This document shows, in pieces, positions 52,271 through 61,312 of a DNA stretch of 64,000 nucleotides; the first letter of the stretch is position 1; each line of letters opens with the position of its first letter. Position numbers and translations under genes: made by a program. Source of the stretch: an uncultured Acetatifactor sp. (GTDB lineage Bacteria > Bacillota > Clostridia > Lachnospirales > Lachnospiraceae); contig CAJTLR010000008.1 in assembly GCA_910577185.1 (NCBI GenBank), positions 1-64,000 of the forward strand. The letters run 5' to 3'. Under the pieces are notes generated by a model. That model ran no database searches. It had not been told where the DNA came from and saw only the letters and a list, made by a program, of their open reading frames with translations.

Positions 52271-52301
52271 AAGAATACAATTTTCAAGGAGGACGATACC
52301 A

Positions 52302-53999
52302 ATGTCAACAAAAGCGTATTACCCGATTTCCGAGATCGGCGCTGGCAAGCCCGGTTTCAGCAAGACACGTTCTATCATTGAGGGCGCTTTCTACGGCAAC
52401 AATGTCGTAAAAGTAAATACCCTGAAAGAAGCATATGAGATGGCAAAGAATTCTCCCGGAACCATTGTTACCGATATGCCGGTTTACCGTGCGGAAGAGA
52501 TCGGTCTGGAGAGAGATGCCAAGGTGCTGCTTTTCAACGATGGCGCCGTTACCGGACGTTACGCACAGGCGCGCCGCATCAAGGGTGAGCCCGGTGTTGA
52601 TGCTGCCAAGCTTGACAAAGTAGTTATGGATGCCATTTACAAGACCCGCTGGCAGACAATGTATCATGCAGAGTGCTATATCGGCCTGGATCCCGAATTT
52701 ATGGCAAAGGCACATCTCCTGATTCCGGAAGGAGAGGAGAACCTTCTTTACAACTGGATGCTGAACTTCCAGTATATGTCCGACAAGTATGTGGAGATGT
52801 ACAAGAAGTCCCAGCCTATCGGTGGCGGCAAGGAGCCGGATATTTACATTTTCTCCAATCCCCAGTGGGCGCCTACACCCAGCCCTGACGTGGATTACAG
52901 CTGCTTAAGCGATGATCTGACTCTGTGCTATTTTGACACAGACCAGAACTGTGCGGCTATCCTGGGCATGAAGTATTTCGGCGAGCACAAGAAGGGTACC
53001 CTGACCATGGCATGGGCTCTGGCAAACAGAAACGGTTATGCTTCCTGCCACGGTGGACAGAAAGAATATCTGCTTGCTGACGGCAGCAAGTTTGTGGCTT
53101 CCGTTTACGGTCTGTCAGGATCCGGCAAGTCCACCCTGACCCATGCAAAGCACAATGGCAAGTATGAGATCAAGGTGCTTCATGACGACGCTTTCATCAT
53201 CAATACGGATACCTGCTCCTCCGTGGCCCTGGAGCCTACTTATTTTGACAAGACAGCTGACTATCCTACAGGCTGCCCGGACAATCAGTTCCTGCTCACG
53301 GCACAGAACTGCTCCGCAACCCTGGACGAGGATGGAAAGGTTCAGCTGGTTACAGAGGATATCAGAAACGGCAACGGACGCGCCATCAAGTCCAAACTGT
53401 GGTCTCCCAACCGCGTGGACAAGATCGAAGCTCCCGTAAACGCTATCTTCTGGATTATGAAGGATCCCACCATTCCTCCTGTAGTGAAGCTGAAGGGAGC
53501 CGCACTGGCATCCGTAATGGGCGCTACCCTGGCTACCAAGACTTCCACCGCAGAGCGTGTGGCTGCAGGCACCGATATGAATGCCCTTCGTATCGTTCCT
53601 TATGCAAATCCGTTCAGAACATATCCTCTGGTAAATGACTACGAGAAGTTCAAGAAGCTGGTTGACGAGAAGAACGTTGACTGCTATATTATCAACACCG
53701 GCGATTTCATGGGCAAGAAGGTGAAACCTGCCGATACTCTGGGCATCCTGGAGGCAATTGTGGAGAAGAGGGCAAGCTTCAAGCAGTGGGGACCTTTCGA
53801 GGATATCGAGATCATGGATTGGGAAGGATTCGCTCCCGACCTTGGCGACGCAGAGTATGTGAAGGCACTTCAGGGCGCTATGCAGAACCGTGTGGACGCT
53901 GTGGAAGGCTTTACCACCAAGAAGGAAGGCTACGACAAGCTGCCTGACGAGGCTCTTGCAGCACTGAAGAAGATCGTGGACGAGGCTGCCAGCCTGTAA
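52302..53999 (+). CDS. pckA: Phosphoenolpyruvate carboxykinase (ATP type, divergent)
   Basis: A 565-residue protein of the ATP-dependent PEPCK family, interconverting oxaloacetate plus ATP and PEP plus ADP and CO2. The kinase P-loop is GLSGSGKSTLTHA (about residue 270); LHDDAFIINTDT replaces the more common LIGDDEHCW-type segment, and CPDNQFLLTAQNC is unusual. It is about 30 residues longer than standard PckA. Codon choice is as biased as in gapA, so high expression is likely; in fermenting gut Clostridia this enzyme often fixes CO2 toward oxaloacetate. AAGGAGG is 9 bp upstream. Strong terminator follows. Confidence 0.88.
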   Translation: MSTKAYYPISEIGAGKPGFSKTRSIIEGAFYGNNVVKVNTLKEAYEMAKNSPGTIVTDMPVYRAEEIGLERDAKVLLFNDGAVTGRYAQARRIKGEPGVDAAKLDKVVMDAIYKTRWQTMYHAECYIGLDPEFMAKAHLLIPEGEENLLYNWMLNFQYMSDKYVEMYKKSQPIGGGKEPDIYIFSNPQWAPTPSPDVDYSCLSDDLTLCYFDTDQNCAAILGMKYFGEHKKGTLTMAWALANRNGYASCHGGQKEYLLADGSKFVASVYGLSGSGKSTLTHAKHNGKYEIKVLHDDAFIINTDTCSSVALEPTYFDKTADYPTGCPDNQFLLTAQNCSATLDEDGKVQLVTEDIRNGNGRAIKSKLWSPNRVDKIEAPVNAIFWIMKDPTIPPVVKLKGAALASVMGATLATKTSTAERVAAGTDMNALRIVPYANPFRTYPLVNDYEKFKKLVDEKNVDCYIINTGDFMGKKVKPADTLGILEAIVEKRASFKQWGPFEDIEIMDWEGFAPDLGDAEYVKALQGAMQNRVDAVEGFTTKKEGYDKLPDEALAALKKIVDEAASL

Positions 54000-54025
54000 G
54001 TCTGCGGACAGACAACAGAACAATC

Positions 54026-54080
54026 GAGCAGGGTGCATGTTGCGTCAGCAACAAGGTTCCATATGCATCCCTGCGCATAA
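54026..54080 (-). repeat. Terminator-associated structured repeat, array E left arm
   Basis: On the minus strand it starts at the T-tract (TTTTTTATGCGCAGGG) on the upstream side of the pckA terminator and runs toward pckA. One type I unit: arms AGGG(A)TGCAT / ATGCACCCT around GTTGC-TGAC-GCAAC, with a one-base insertion in one arm, then CTGCTCGATTG, a shortened spacer. Confidence 0.85.
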
Positions 54081-54085
54081 AAAAG

Positions 54086-54114
54086 GACATCGGCAGAGGC
54101 CGGTGTCTTTTTTT
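54086..54114. terminator. pckA terminator, usable in both directions
   Basis: GACATCGGC-AGAG-GCCGGTGTC (one wobble) followed by TTTTTTT, and preceded by AAAAAA, so it can work on either strand. Repeats extend from both T-tracts. Confidence 0.92.
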
Positions 54115-54305
54115 CATGCGCAGGCCCGCACACAAGGTGCGACGCCCCGCACCTGGAATTATGTCGCTAAAGCGGCGTGCGGGCCGCGCGGCGAGTAGTG
54201 GAGGAGGGCACCCCTACTCGATTGTATAGGCCCGCACACAAGGTGCGACGCCCCGCACCTGGAATCATGCCGCTAAAGCGGCGTGCGGGCCGCCCCGCGG
54301 GTAAA
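54114..54305 (+). repeat. Terminator-associated structured repeat, array E right arm (two type II units)
   Basis: Begins at TTTCATGCGCAGG. Two 63-bp type II units (54123-54185 and 54229-54291) have outer arms GGCCCGCAC/GTGCGGGCC that enclose two hairpins side by side, AGGTGCG/CGCACCT and GCCGC-TAAA-GCGGC: a three-way junction. The units are joined by the same spacer module as type I (GCGAGTAGTGGAG...CCCCTACTCGATTG). In the first unit the second hairpin has one broken pair (GTCGC). Confidence 0.88.
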
Positions 54306-54414
54306 TTTCCGCCTTTTCTTGCAAGCATGATTGAGATATGATAAGATGTAGGGGACAAAAGTAAGAGACCATTGGCTGAGGGGATATGACAGGAGAGGCA
54401 GAAGGAGAGAATCC

Positions 54415-54627
54415 ATGTTCAGAAGGAAAAAGACAGAGAGAAAGGAATATGACCGGGAAAACTGGAAGCCGATTCTCAGGTGCAGTATCTGCAATGGGGA
54501 ACGGGTGGCAGGTTTTAAAAACATTCATACGGGTGAGTTCCGGGAAGAGTGTTTTATCCGGGATGACGGTGACCTGGAAGAATTCCTGGAAAAATACGGA
54601 ATCCCGGATTTGGCCAAAGAGTATTAG
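54415..54627 (+). CDS. Small conserved Cys-pair protein
   Basis: A 70-residue protein with no membrane segment. The core CSICNGERVAGFKNIHTGEFREECFI holds a CxxC pair and one later Cys, so it might bind a metal. I have a memory of similar short proteins in Lachnospiraceae, sometimes labelled aspartate dehydrogenase without good reason; I give no function. GAAGGAGAG lies 6 bp before the ATG. It begins about 110 bp after the repeat array and precedes a small membrane protein. Confidence 0.7.
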   Translation: MFRRKKTERKEYDRENWKPILRCSICNGERVAGFKNIHTGEFREECFIRDDGDLEEFLEKYGIPDLAKEY

Positions 54628-54717
54628 CGGGAAGCCTGTTTTGGCAGAGATGGGGAAAGGAGAGAGGCAGATGGTGGGGCTGGGGAAATGTCACTGATCT
54701 GCGGCAGGGAAATACAT

Positions 54718-55149
54718 ATGACAGAATTCTTATACGGCATCGTGGAGATAATTGCCAGAATCCACAATTATCTTCTGAAGATGAATGATGCTTATGAATA
54801 TAACTTTACGGACAAGGAGCTGCATTTTCTGATTATCGGCGCGTTGGGAATGGGCATGGTCTTTGTGGTGCATCCGCTGTTCAAATGGCTGGTGAGGAAC
54901 AATCATATCATGGTGATCAGCTGGATATACGTTTTTACGTTAATTATTGTGATTACGTTTGCCATTGAGATCGGCCAGAGGGTGACGCACACGGGCGTGA
55001 TGGACTTTGCGGACATTATGTTCGGTGTGCTGGGATTTATCTGTATGTTTCTGGTGTTCTCCGTCATCCGGGGGATTTATCACCTGATTCTGCGGCTGAC
55101 CGGGCGTGAGGAAGCGGAAGACGACGGATACGAAGAGCCGGAGTATTAA
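54718..55149 (+). CDS. Small polytopic membrane protein (VanZ-like)
   Basis: A 143-residue protein with four hydrophobic segments: LHFLIIGALGMGMVFVV, MVISWIYVFTLIIVITFAI, and MFGVLGFICMFLVFSVI among them. The stretch IEIGQRVTHTGVMDFADIMFGVLGF resembles the end of VanZ-like proteins (E-x-x-Q...D-x-x-D-x-x-x-N-x-x-G), but the match is weak. The open frame also allows a start at ATG 54688; neither has a strong ribosome site. The acidic C-terminal tail ends 19 bp before sbcD. Confidence 0.65.
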   Translation: MTEFLYGIVEIIARIHNYLLKMNDAYEYNFTDKELHFLIIGALGMGMVFVVHPLFKWLVRNNHIMVISWIYVFTLIIVITFAIEIGQRVTHTGVMDFADIMFGVLGFICMFLVFSVIRGIYHLILRLTGREEAEDDGYEEPEY

Positions 55150-55168
55150 AAGGAGCAAAAGAACAGCC

Positions 55169-56311
55169 ATGAAGTTTATACATATCGCGGATCTGCACAT
55201 CGGAATACGCGTCAATGAATTTTCCATGCTGGAAGATCAGAAATATATTCTGGGACAGATTCTGCAAATAGTACAGCGGGAACATGCGGATGCGGTGCTG
55301 ATTGCGGGGGATGTCTATGACAAGGCGCTTCCTTCGGCCGAGTCCGTACAGATTTTTGACAGATTTCTCACAGAGCTTGCCGATGGCAAAAAGAAGGTTT
55401 TTGTGGTCAGCGGAAATCATGATTCTCCGGAGAGACTTGCCTTTGGTGCCCGGCTTATGAGCGGGAGGGGTGTCCATATGTCCCCGGTGTATGAGGGGGA
55501 TGTAAAAGAAATTACCCTGGAGGACGAATTCGGGGAAATCGGGGTCTGGATGCTGCCCTTTCTGAAACCTGCCACCGTGCGGCATGCGCTGGAGGGGAAG
55601 GTGGAGGGCAATATGCCGGAAACCTATGCGGAGGCGGTAAAAATGGCGGTAGACCGCATGAAAATAGACGACACAAAGCGGAATATTCTTGTGGCCCATC
55701 AGTTTGTGGCGGGAGCGGGGACCTGCGATTCGGAGATTGTGTCGGTGGGCAGTCTTGACAATGTGCCCGTGGATATTTTTGACGGCTTTGACTATGTGGC
55801 AATGGGGCATCTTCATAATTCCCAGTCCGTAAGGCGGGATACCCTGCGTTACTGCGGAACTCCCCTGAAATATTCCTTTTCCGAGGCAGACCAGGTAAAA
55901 TCCGTGACCGTGGTGGAGATGAGGGAAAAGGGGCAGGTCAGTGTCCTGGCGGTGCCGCTGGTGCCCTTACATGATATGCGGAAGATCAGGGGCACTTATC
56001 TGGAAGTGACGGCCAAATCTTTTTATCAGGAATTTCAGAGGGAGGACTATGTCCAGGTGACGCTGACGGACGAAGAAGATGTGCCGGACGGCCTGCAGAA
56101 ACTCCGTATTATTTATCCCAATCTGATGCGTCTTTCTTATGACAATACCCGTACAGGCAGGACCGGAAAAGTGGACGCCGACAGCGCCGTGGAGCAAAAG
56201 TCGGAAGAGGAACTTTTCGGGGAATTTTATGAATTGCAGAACAATCAGCCCATGGGTGAGGAACAGCGGGCATATATGAAAAAAGTGATAGAGTCGCTGC
56301 AAACTCCGTGA
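55169..56311 (+). CDS. sbcD: Exonuclease subunit SbcD (Mre11-like)
   Basis: A 380-residue calcineurin-type nuclease. Metal motifs: IADLHIG, LIAGDVYDKALPS, VVSGNHDSPERLAFG, LVAHQF and MGHLHNSQ. With SbcC it opens hairpins and processes DNA ends, protecting against palindromes. The ATG at 55169 is used because the protein starts at MKFIHIADLHIG; AAGGAG is 13 bp upstream, a long spacing. sbcC follows after 139 bp. Confidence 0.95.
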   Translation: MKFIHIADLHIGIRVNEFSMLEDQKYILGQILQIVQREHADAVLIAGDVYDKALPSAESVQIFDRFLTELADGKKKVFVVSGNHDSPERLAFGARLMSGRGVHMSPVYEGDVKEITLEDEFGEIGVWMLPFLKPATVRHALEGKVEGNMPETYAEAVKMAVDRMKIDDTKRNILVAHQFVAGAGTCDSEIVSVGSLDNVPVDIFDGFDYVAMGHLHNSQSVRRDTLRYCGTPLKYSFSEADQVKSVTVVEMREKGQVSVLAVPLVPLHDMRKIRGTYLEVTAKSFYQEFQREDYVQVTLTDEEDVPDGLQKLRIIYPNLMRLSYDNTRTGRTGKVDADSAVEQKSEEELFGEFYELQNNQPMGEEQRAYMKKVIESLQTP

Positions 56312-56450
56312 CAGGGAAGAACCCTCCGGGGATTCCCCGGCGTTTCCCCGGGTCCGGGCATGCCTGTCCATCCCGGGGATCTTTTGCGCTGGTTTGCATG
56401 AAATTTTTCCATAATATAAAAAGCCCCGCAGGCGGGCAGGAGGTACGGTC

Positions 56451-59400
56451 ATGAAACCGGTAAAACTTATTATCAGTGCGTTTGGTCCATATGCGGACAG
56501 GACGGAAATCGATTTCCGGAAATTGAAAAAGAGTGGTCTGTATCTGATTACCGGGGATACCGGAGCGGGAAAGACCACCATTTTTGACGCCATAACCTTC
56601 GCGCTGTACGGGGAGGCAAGCGGCGGGGTCAGGGAATCTGACATGTTCCGCAGCAAGTATGCCGGGGACAAGATTCCCACCCAGGTGGAATTTACCTTCG
56701 ACTACAGAGGGAAAGAATACACGGTAAAGCGGAATCCGGAATACCGGCGTCCCAAGGGGAGGGGAACGGGCTATACGACGCAGAGTGCGTACGCGGAACT
56801 GATTTATCCGGATGGACGGGTTCCGGTGACGAAGGTGAAGGATGTCACCAAAGCGGTGACGGAGCTGCTGGGACTGGACTGCAGGCAGTTTACCCAGATT
56901 GTCATGATTGCCCAGGGGGATTTCCAGAAGCTGCTGTTTGCGAAGACAGAGGAGAGAAGCCTTATTTTCCGGCAGATTTTCAACACCGGACTATATCAGA
57001 AGGTACAGGAGAAGCTGAAAGCCGATGTAAGATGCCAGGAGAAGGAATACGGGGAACTGAAGCGCAGCATCTGCCAGTATATGGACGGGATCCTGTGCGG
57101 GGACAGGATGGATTCGCATGCGGCAGTGAAGCTTGGGGAAATGCAGAAAAGCCATTTCCAGGGCCGGATAGAGGAAGGGATGTCCCTGCTGGAGGAGCTT
57201 TGCCGGGAGGATGAGGCCGCCCTGCAGTCCATGGACCGGGAGCTGGAGGAAATTGACGGCAGACTGCGGAAAGAAGAACGGCTTATTGGCAATATTGCGC
57301 AGGTAAAGAAACAGCGCGGCGAGCTTGCGGAAAACAGAAAGAGCCGGGAGGCGCTGGAGCCGGAACTGGCCCGGGCGGAACAGGAATTTTACCAGGCCCG
57401 GGAAGAGAGCGGCGTCTGTCCGAAGCTGGAGGCAGAGATCCGGGAAGCGCTGAAGGAAAGGGAGCTGTCTGACAAACTGGAGGAAGAATGCAGGGCTCTG
57501 GAGACGGAGGAAAAGGCCTGGCTGGAAGAAGAATCACGGAAGGAGAGTCTGTCCGGTGAAGTGAAGGCGCTGGGGGAGGAACTGGAGCAGAAACGGGAAA
57601 GCCTGAAGCGCTATGCCGCCACCGGGGAAGAAAAGGAACGTCTGGAAAACCGGAAGAAAAATATCCTGCAGCAGAGGCTGCAATTAAGCCGGCAGAAGGA
57701 AGGGCTGGAGCAGGAAATACGAAATCTGCATTCCGTGTCGGGGGACATGGATAAAGACAGGAAAAAAGAGCAGGAACTGCAGGCATATATTCAGGATGCG
57801 GAAGAAAAGAGACAGGCCCTGGCGGACAGGGATGTGCTGCTTGCGGGGACGGAGGAGATGCGCGGCAGGCTGGAAGGGCAGAGGGAGATTCTGGAAAGGG
57901 GAAAGAGAGAGCTGGAAGTCCTGAAGGAAGAGCGGAAGCAGGCTTATGCCCGGTGGGAAAAAATCACCGGTGACGTAAAAGGGCTGCAGCAGGAAGAGGA
58001 AGCAAGGGAAAGAGACCGGGAGATGCGGAAGGACAGCCGGGAAAGCTGTGTCACCTGGGAGTTCAGGGCAGAAAAAGCAAGGCGACAGCGGAACATTTTT
58101 GCGGAGCAGCGTAAGGAGCTTGCGGAGGCCCTGGAGCAGGTGAAGGCCCTGGAGGAAGCCTGGGGGCTTGTGCAGTCCCAAATACAAAAAAATACGGAAT
58201 TGCGTGACTCTTATGTACAGGAATGGGAGAAAAGAAAGGATGCGGAATCCCGGATGCTGATTTTTACCCGGAAAAAGGAGGAGGCGCAAAAAGTACAGGA
58301 GGATGGGGAAAAACTTTCCCGCCGGCTTTCGGACTGGGAGGAAGACGAAAAAGAACTTTACAGGGCCCGGGAAGAATACCGCAGGGCCGCGGAAGAAAAG
58401 GAGAAAACCGGCGCGGACTACCGGAAGTGGGAACAGCTCTTCCTGGACGCCCAGGCGGGACTGCTGGCCAGGGAATTAAAAGAGGGGGAGGCCTGCCCGG
58501 TCTGCGGGTCGGTGCATCATCCTGCCCCGGCCCGGATTCCGGAACAGGCGCCGGAGAAGGAGAGGCTGGAGGAAAAGAAAAAGCTCCTTTCAGAGGTGGA
58601 GGAAAAGGCAGCGCGGGCAAGCGCCCGGGCAGGTCAACTGGGAGAGCGGCTGGGGGAGGACCGCAGGCAGATAGAGGAGGACGCGGAGGTTTACTTTGCC
58701 GGAGTGCCGGCAGAGTGGGCCCCGGGCGTGGAATGCCTGCAGAATGCCGCTTTACGGGAACGACTGGCAGTGACCATGGGGAGAGCCGGGGAGGAGACCC
58801 GGAGGCTGTCTGCCGAAATACAGCGGTGTGAGGAAGAGAGACGCCGGAAGGCAGAACTGGATAAGCTGATACAAAAAGCGGAGGAGGAACAAAATAAGCT
58901 GGAGCTGAGAGGGCAGGAGAGCCGGCAGCTTTTACACAGCGCAAGGGGGCAGCTGGAGGCAAAGAGGAAGCAGTGGGAGAAAGGCATTCTGGAAACGGAC
59001 CTGCCCGAAGAACTCAGGAAGGGCGGGCCCTGGGCGCACGAGATTTCGGAATATCTGGAGAAACAGCTGGAAATAAGCCTTCGTCAGCTGGAAGAGGCGA
59101 AGGAGGCACAAAAACGTCTGGAAGAACTGGAGCGGGAAAGCAAAGAGGCCGAGAGAAAACGACAGCTTCTGGAGGATAAAAAGGCAGAAGAAAAGAGCCG
59201 CCTGTCAAATCTGGAAGGACAGGAAGAGACAGCCGGAAAACAGCTTTTGAGGGAGACACAAAAGACGGTGGAATTTCTTCGGGAAGCCCGCAAGATGCTG
59301 GAAGGGCAGCCGGAAGAGACAGGAACAATTCTGGGGGAACTGCCCGGACTGCAGGCACAACGGGAAACGGGGGAAATGACGCCGCACACAGTGACGCAGG

Positions 59401-60911
59401 AAGGGCTGTCCCCGGAAAATCTGCGGATGCAGGAATGGATCGGGCTGCTTTGGGAACGGGAAGCCGCTATCGGAAAAGACATTGCATTCCGGGAACAGCT
59501 GAAGGAAGAGGAATCCCGGAAAAAGGAGATGCTGGCGGACATAGGAAAGCGCCTCAATGAACTGGAAAGGCAGCTGGCGGGGATCCGCAGCCGTATAGGA
59601 GAAAAAAGGGCGCAGCTCACAGACAGTATCGGGGCATTCGCGGATATACTTATGGCGCAGGAAGCGCCGGAAACAGGAGCCCTGCTGTCCGGAGAAAAGG
59701 AAAAGGACGCGGGAAGGCCTGTGCCCGCGGAACCGGAAGAGACCGAAGTGTCCCAGGAAGCGCTCATGGAACTTGCCCTGAGGGCGCTGGAATTCCTTCA
59801 GGACCAGATGGTGACTTTGGAGGAAAAATTAAGACAGAACCAGGCAGATTTTCTGAAAAAGCAGGAACTGGAGCAGGAGATCCCCCGGACACAGGCCCGG
59901 ATAGCCGCGGTGCAGGAAGAAATCCGGAAAGCGGATCACAGTCTGGTGACGAAAGCCACGGAGATAAAGATGCGCAAAGAAAGCATTGCCGGGCAGAGGC
60001 AGCAGCTGGGGGAGGAGACCAGAGAGGAGACGGAAGGAAGGATTGCGCAGCTTCAGAGCCGCAAATCGGCCCTGGAAACCGCACTGCAAGCGTCCGAACA
60101 GAAACTGACGGAATACCGTGAACAAAATCATAGGCTCCTGGCAGCCGCGGAAACCCTTCAAAAGCAGCTGGATACGGCCGGGGAGGCGGGAAGCGCGTCG
60201 GAAGACGAGGTGCTGGCCAGAAAGGAAGAGCGTCTGCGGGAGAAAAAAGAATTAAGCTTCCGGCGGGACGGGAAGCACAGGGCTTTTTTCCGGAACCGGG
60301 ATATTCTGGATAAGGTCAGGACGCGGCAGAAGGATATCGAGGCGGTGGAGCGGAAATATGTGTGGATGAAAGCGCTCTCCGACACCGCCAACGGGACGCT
60401 GAGCGGCAAGCAGAAAATCGAGCTGGAAACCTATATCCAGATGACCTATTTTGACCGGATTATCCGGCGTGCAAACCTGCGCCTGCTGACCATGAGCTGC
60501 GGGCAGTACGAGCTGAAGCGGGAGGAAGAGGGCACTAACCGCAGGGAAAAGGCCGGACTGGAACTGTGTGTCATTGACCATTACAATGCTTCCCAAAGAA
60601 GCGTGAAGACGCTTTCCGGCGGAGAATCCTTTCAGGCATCCCTCTCCCTGGCCCTGGGGCTTGCGGACGAAATCCAGTCACTGGCGGGAGGGATTCAGAT
60701 GGACTCCATGTTTGTGGACGAGGGATTCGGTTCCCTGGACGAAGAGGCGCTGGAGCAGGCCGTGAGAGCCCTGGGGCAGCTCGGCCAGGGCAACCGCCTG
60801 GTGGGCATTATCTCCCATGTGGCAGAACTGCAGGAAAGAATAGAGCGGAAAATCATTGTCACAAAACAAAGGGGCAAAAACGGAATCACAAGCTGCGTGA
60901 AAGTGGAGTGA
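56451..60911 (+). CDS. sbcC: Exonuclease subunit SbcC (Rad50-like), unusually long
   Basis: A 1486-residue SMC-like ATPase, against about 1050-1150 for common SbcC. N-terminal Walker A is TGDTGAGKTTIFDAI, the Q-loop region IAQGDFQKLLFA follows, and the ABC signature KTLSGGESFQASLSLALGLA and Walker B MFVDEGFGSLDEE are near the C-terminus. The zinc hook CPVCGSVHHP is at about residue 680. The arm before the hook is about 490 residues, the arm after it about 640, including two stretches poor in coiled-coil pattern (about 945-1010 and 1060-1110). AGGAGG precedes the ATG by 9 bp. A terminator follows. Confidence 0.95.
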   Translation: MKPVKLIISAFGPYADRTEIDFRKLKKSGLYLITGDTGAGKTTIFDAITFALYGEASGGVRESDMFRSKYAGDKIPTQVEFTFDYRGKEYTVKRNPEYRRPKGRGTGYTTQSAYAELIYPDGRVPVTKVKDVTKAVTELLGLDCRQFTQIVMIAQGDFQKLLFAKTEERSLIFRQIFNTGLYQKVQEKLKADVRCQEKEYGELKRSICQYMDGILCGDRMDSHAAVKLGEMQKSHFQGRIEEGMSLLEELCREDEAALQSMDRELEEIDGRLRKEERLIGNIAQVKKQRGELAENRKSREALEPELARAEQEFYQAREESGVCPKLEAEIREALKERELSDKLEEECRALETEEKAWLEEESRKESLSGEVKALGEELEQKRESLKRYAATGEEKERLENRKKNILQQRLQLSRQKEGLEQEIRNLHSVSGDMDKDRKKEQELQAYIQDAEEKRQALADRDVLLAGTEEMRGRLEGQREILERGKRELEVLKEERKQAYARWEKITGDVKGLQQEEEARERDREMRKDSRESCVTWEFRAEKARRQRNIFAEQRKELAEALEQVKALEEAWGLVQSQIQKNTELRDSYVQEWEKRKDAESRMLIFTRKKEEAQKVQEDGEKLSRRLSDWEEDEKELYRAREEYRRAAEEKEKTGADYRKWEQLFLDAQAGLLARELKEGEACPVCGSVHHPAPARIPEQAPEKERLEEKKKLLSEVEEKAARASARAGQLGERLGEDRRQIEEDAEVYFAGVPAEWAPGVECLQNAALRERLAVTMGRAGEETRRLSAEIQRCEEERRRKAELDKLIQKAEEEQNKLELRGQESRQLLHSARGQLEAKRKQWEKGILETDLPEELRKGGPWAHEISEYLEKQLEISLRQLEEAKEAQKRLEELERESKEAERKRQLLEDKKAEEKSRLSNLEGQEETAGKQLLRETQKTVEFLREARKMLEGQPEETGTILGELPGLQAQRETGEMTPHTVTQEGLSPENLRMQEWIGLLWEREAAIGKDIAFREQLKEEESRKKEMLADIGKRLNELERQLAGIRSRIGEKRAQLTDSIGAFADILMAQEAPETGALLSGEKEKDAGRPVPAEPEETEVSQEALMELALRALEFLQDQMVTLEEKLRQNQADFLKKQELEQEIPRTQARIAAVQEEIRKADHSLVTKATEIKMRKESIAGQRQQLGEETREETEGRIAQLQSRKSALETALQASEQKLTEYREQNHRLLAAAETLQKQLDTAGEAGSASEDEVLARKEERLREKKELSFRRDGKHRAFFRNRDILDKVRTRQKDIEAVERKYVWMKALSDTANGTLSGKQKIELETYIQMTYFDRIIRRANLRLLTMSCGQYELKREEEGTNRREKAGLELCVIDHYNASQRSVKTLSGGESFQASLSLALGLADEIQSLAGGIQMDSMFVDEGFGSLDEEALEQAVRALGQLGQGNRLVGIISHVAELQERIERKIIVTKQRGKNGITSCVKVE

Positions 60912-60966
60912 GGGCCGATAGTGCGGAAAGCTGCCGGGGATTTGACGGAAGAAATCTGTTTTTACA

Positions 60967-60996
60967 GGGGATGCCTGAAAACGGCGTCCCCATTTT
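60967..60996 (+). terminator. Terminator of sbcC
   Basis: GGGGATGCC-TGAAAAC-GGCGTCCCC (one wobble) followed by ATTTTG. The next bases ATGCGCCC resemble the start of the structured repeats. Confidence 0.75.
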
Positions 60997-61010
60997 GATG
61001 CGCCCAAGTT

Positions 61011-61186
61011 TCATCCGGGTTCTGCAATCCGGGTCACACCCGCATAAATTTCGGATATCTCATACCAGGTGACATAGTCCGCGACACCGGTCCGGGGGAG
61101 ACGGAAGATTCCCTGGATTTTCCATCACAGCAAGAGATAAAAATAGGCTGGCGCATCCCGGGCCTGGACAGACAGTTGGCAAAAAT
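61011..61186 (-). pseudogene. Internally deleted copy of the SpoIID-like gene
   Basis: Minus strand. The first 95 bases match, with about 7 per cent change, the last codons of the gene at 63249 (encoding YEISEIYAGVTRI), then the sequence jumps at GATTCCCTGG directly to the TTTCCATCACAG segment that in the intact gene lies about 300 bp further in, and continues to LSRPGMRQPIF. The jump destroys the frame and everything beyond residue LSRP toward the N-terminus is missing. So it is a dead remnant of a second copy, on the other side of the gtr-like gene. Confidence 0.88.
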
Positions 61187-61234
61187 GCAGTGGAAGTTTT
61201 GGGCTTCAAAGTTTTGAGCTTCTGTAGAAACATG

Positions 61235-61262
61235 TTGACAAAGCACCTCGGGGGGGTAATAT
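61235..61262 (+). promoter_or_regulatory. Promoter of the GtrII-like gene
   Basis: Consensus TTGACA (61235-61240), 16-bp spacer, TAATAT (61257-61262). Confidence 0.5.
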
Positions 61263-61312
61263 GAATACAGAAAATGTGGACGGGCCCGAACCGTAAAGGA
61301 GGTTGTGTCAAT

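Noticed and set aside
54123..54291. tRNA-like genes in the three-way-junction units
   Set aside because: No anticodon or T-loop (GTTCGA) pattern, the arm lengths are wrong and the units repeat with spacer modules.
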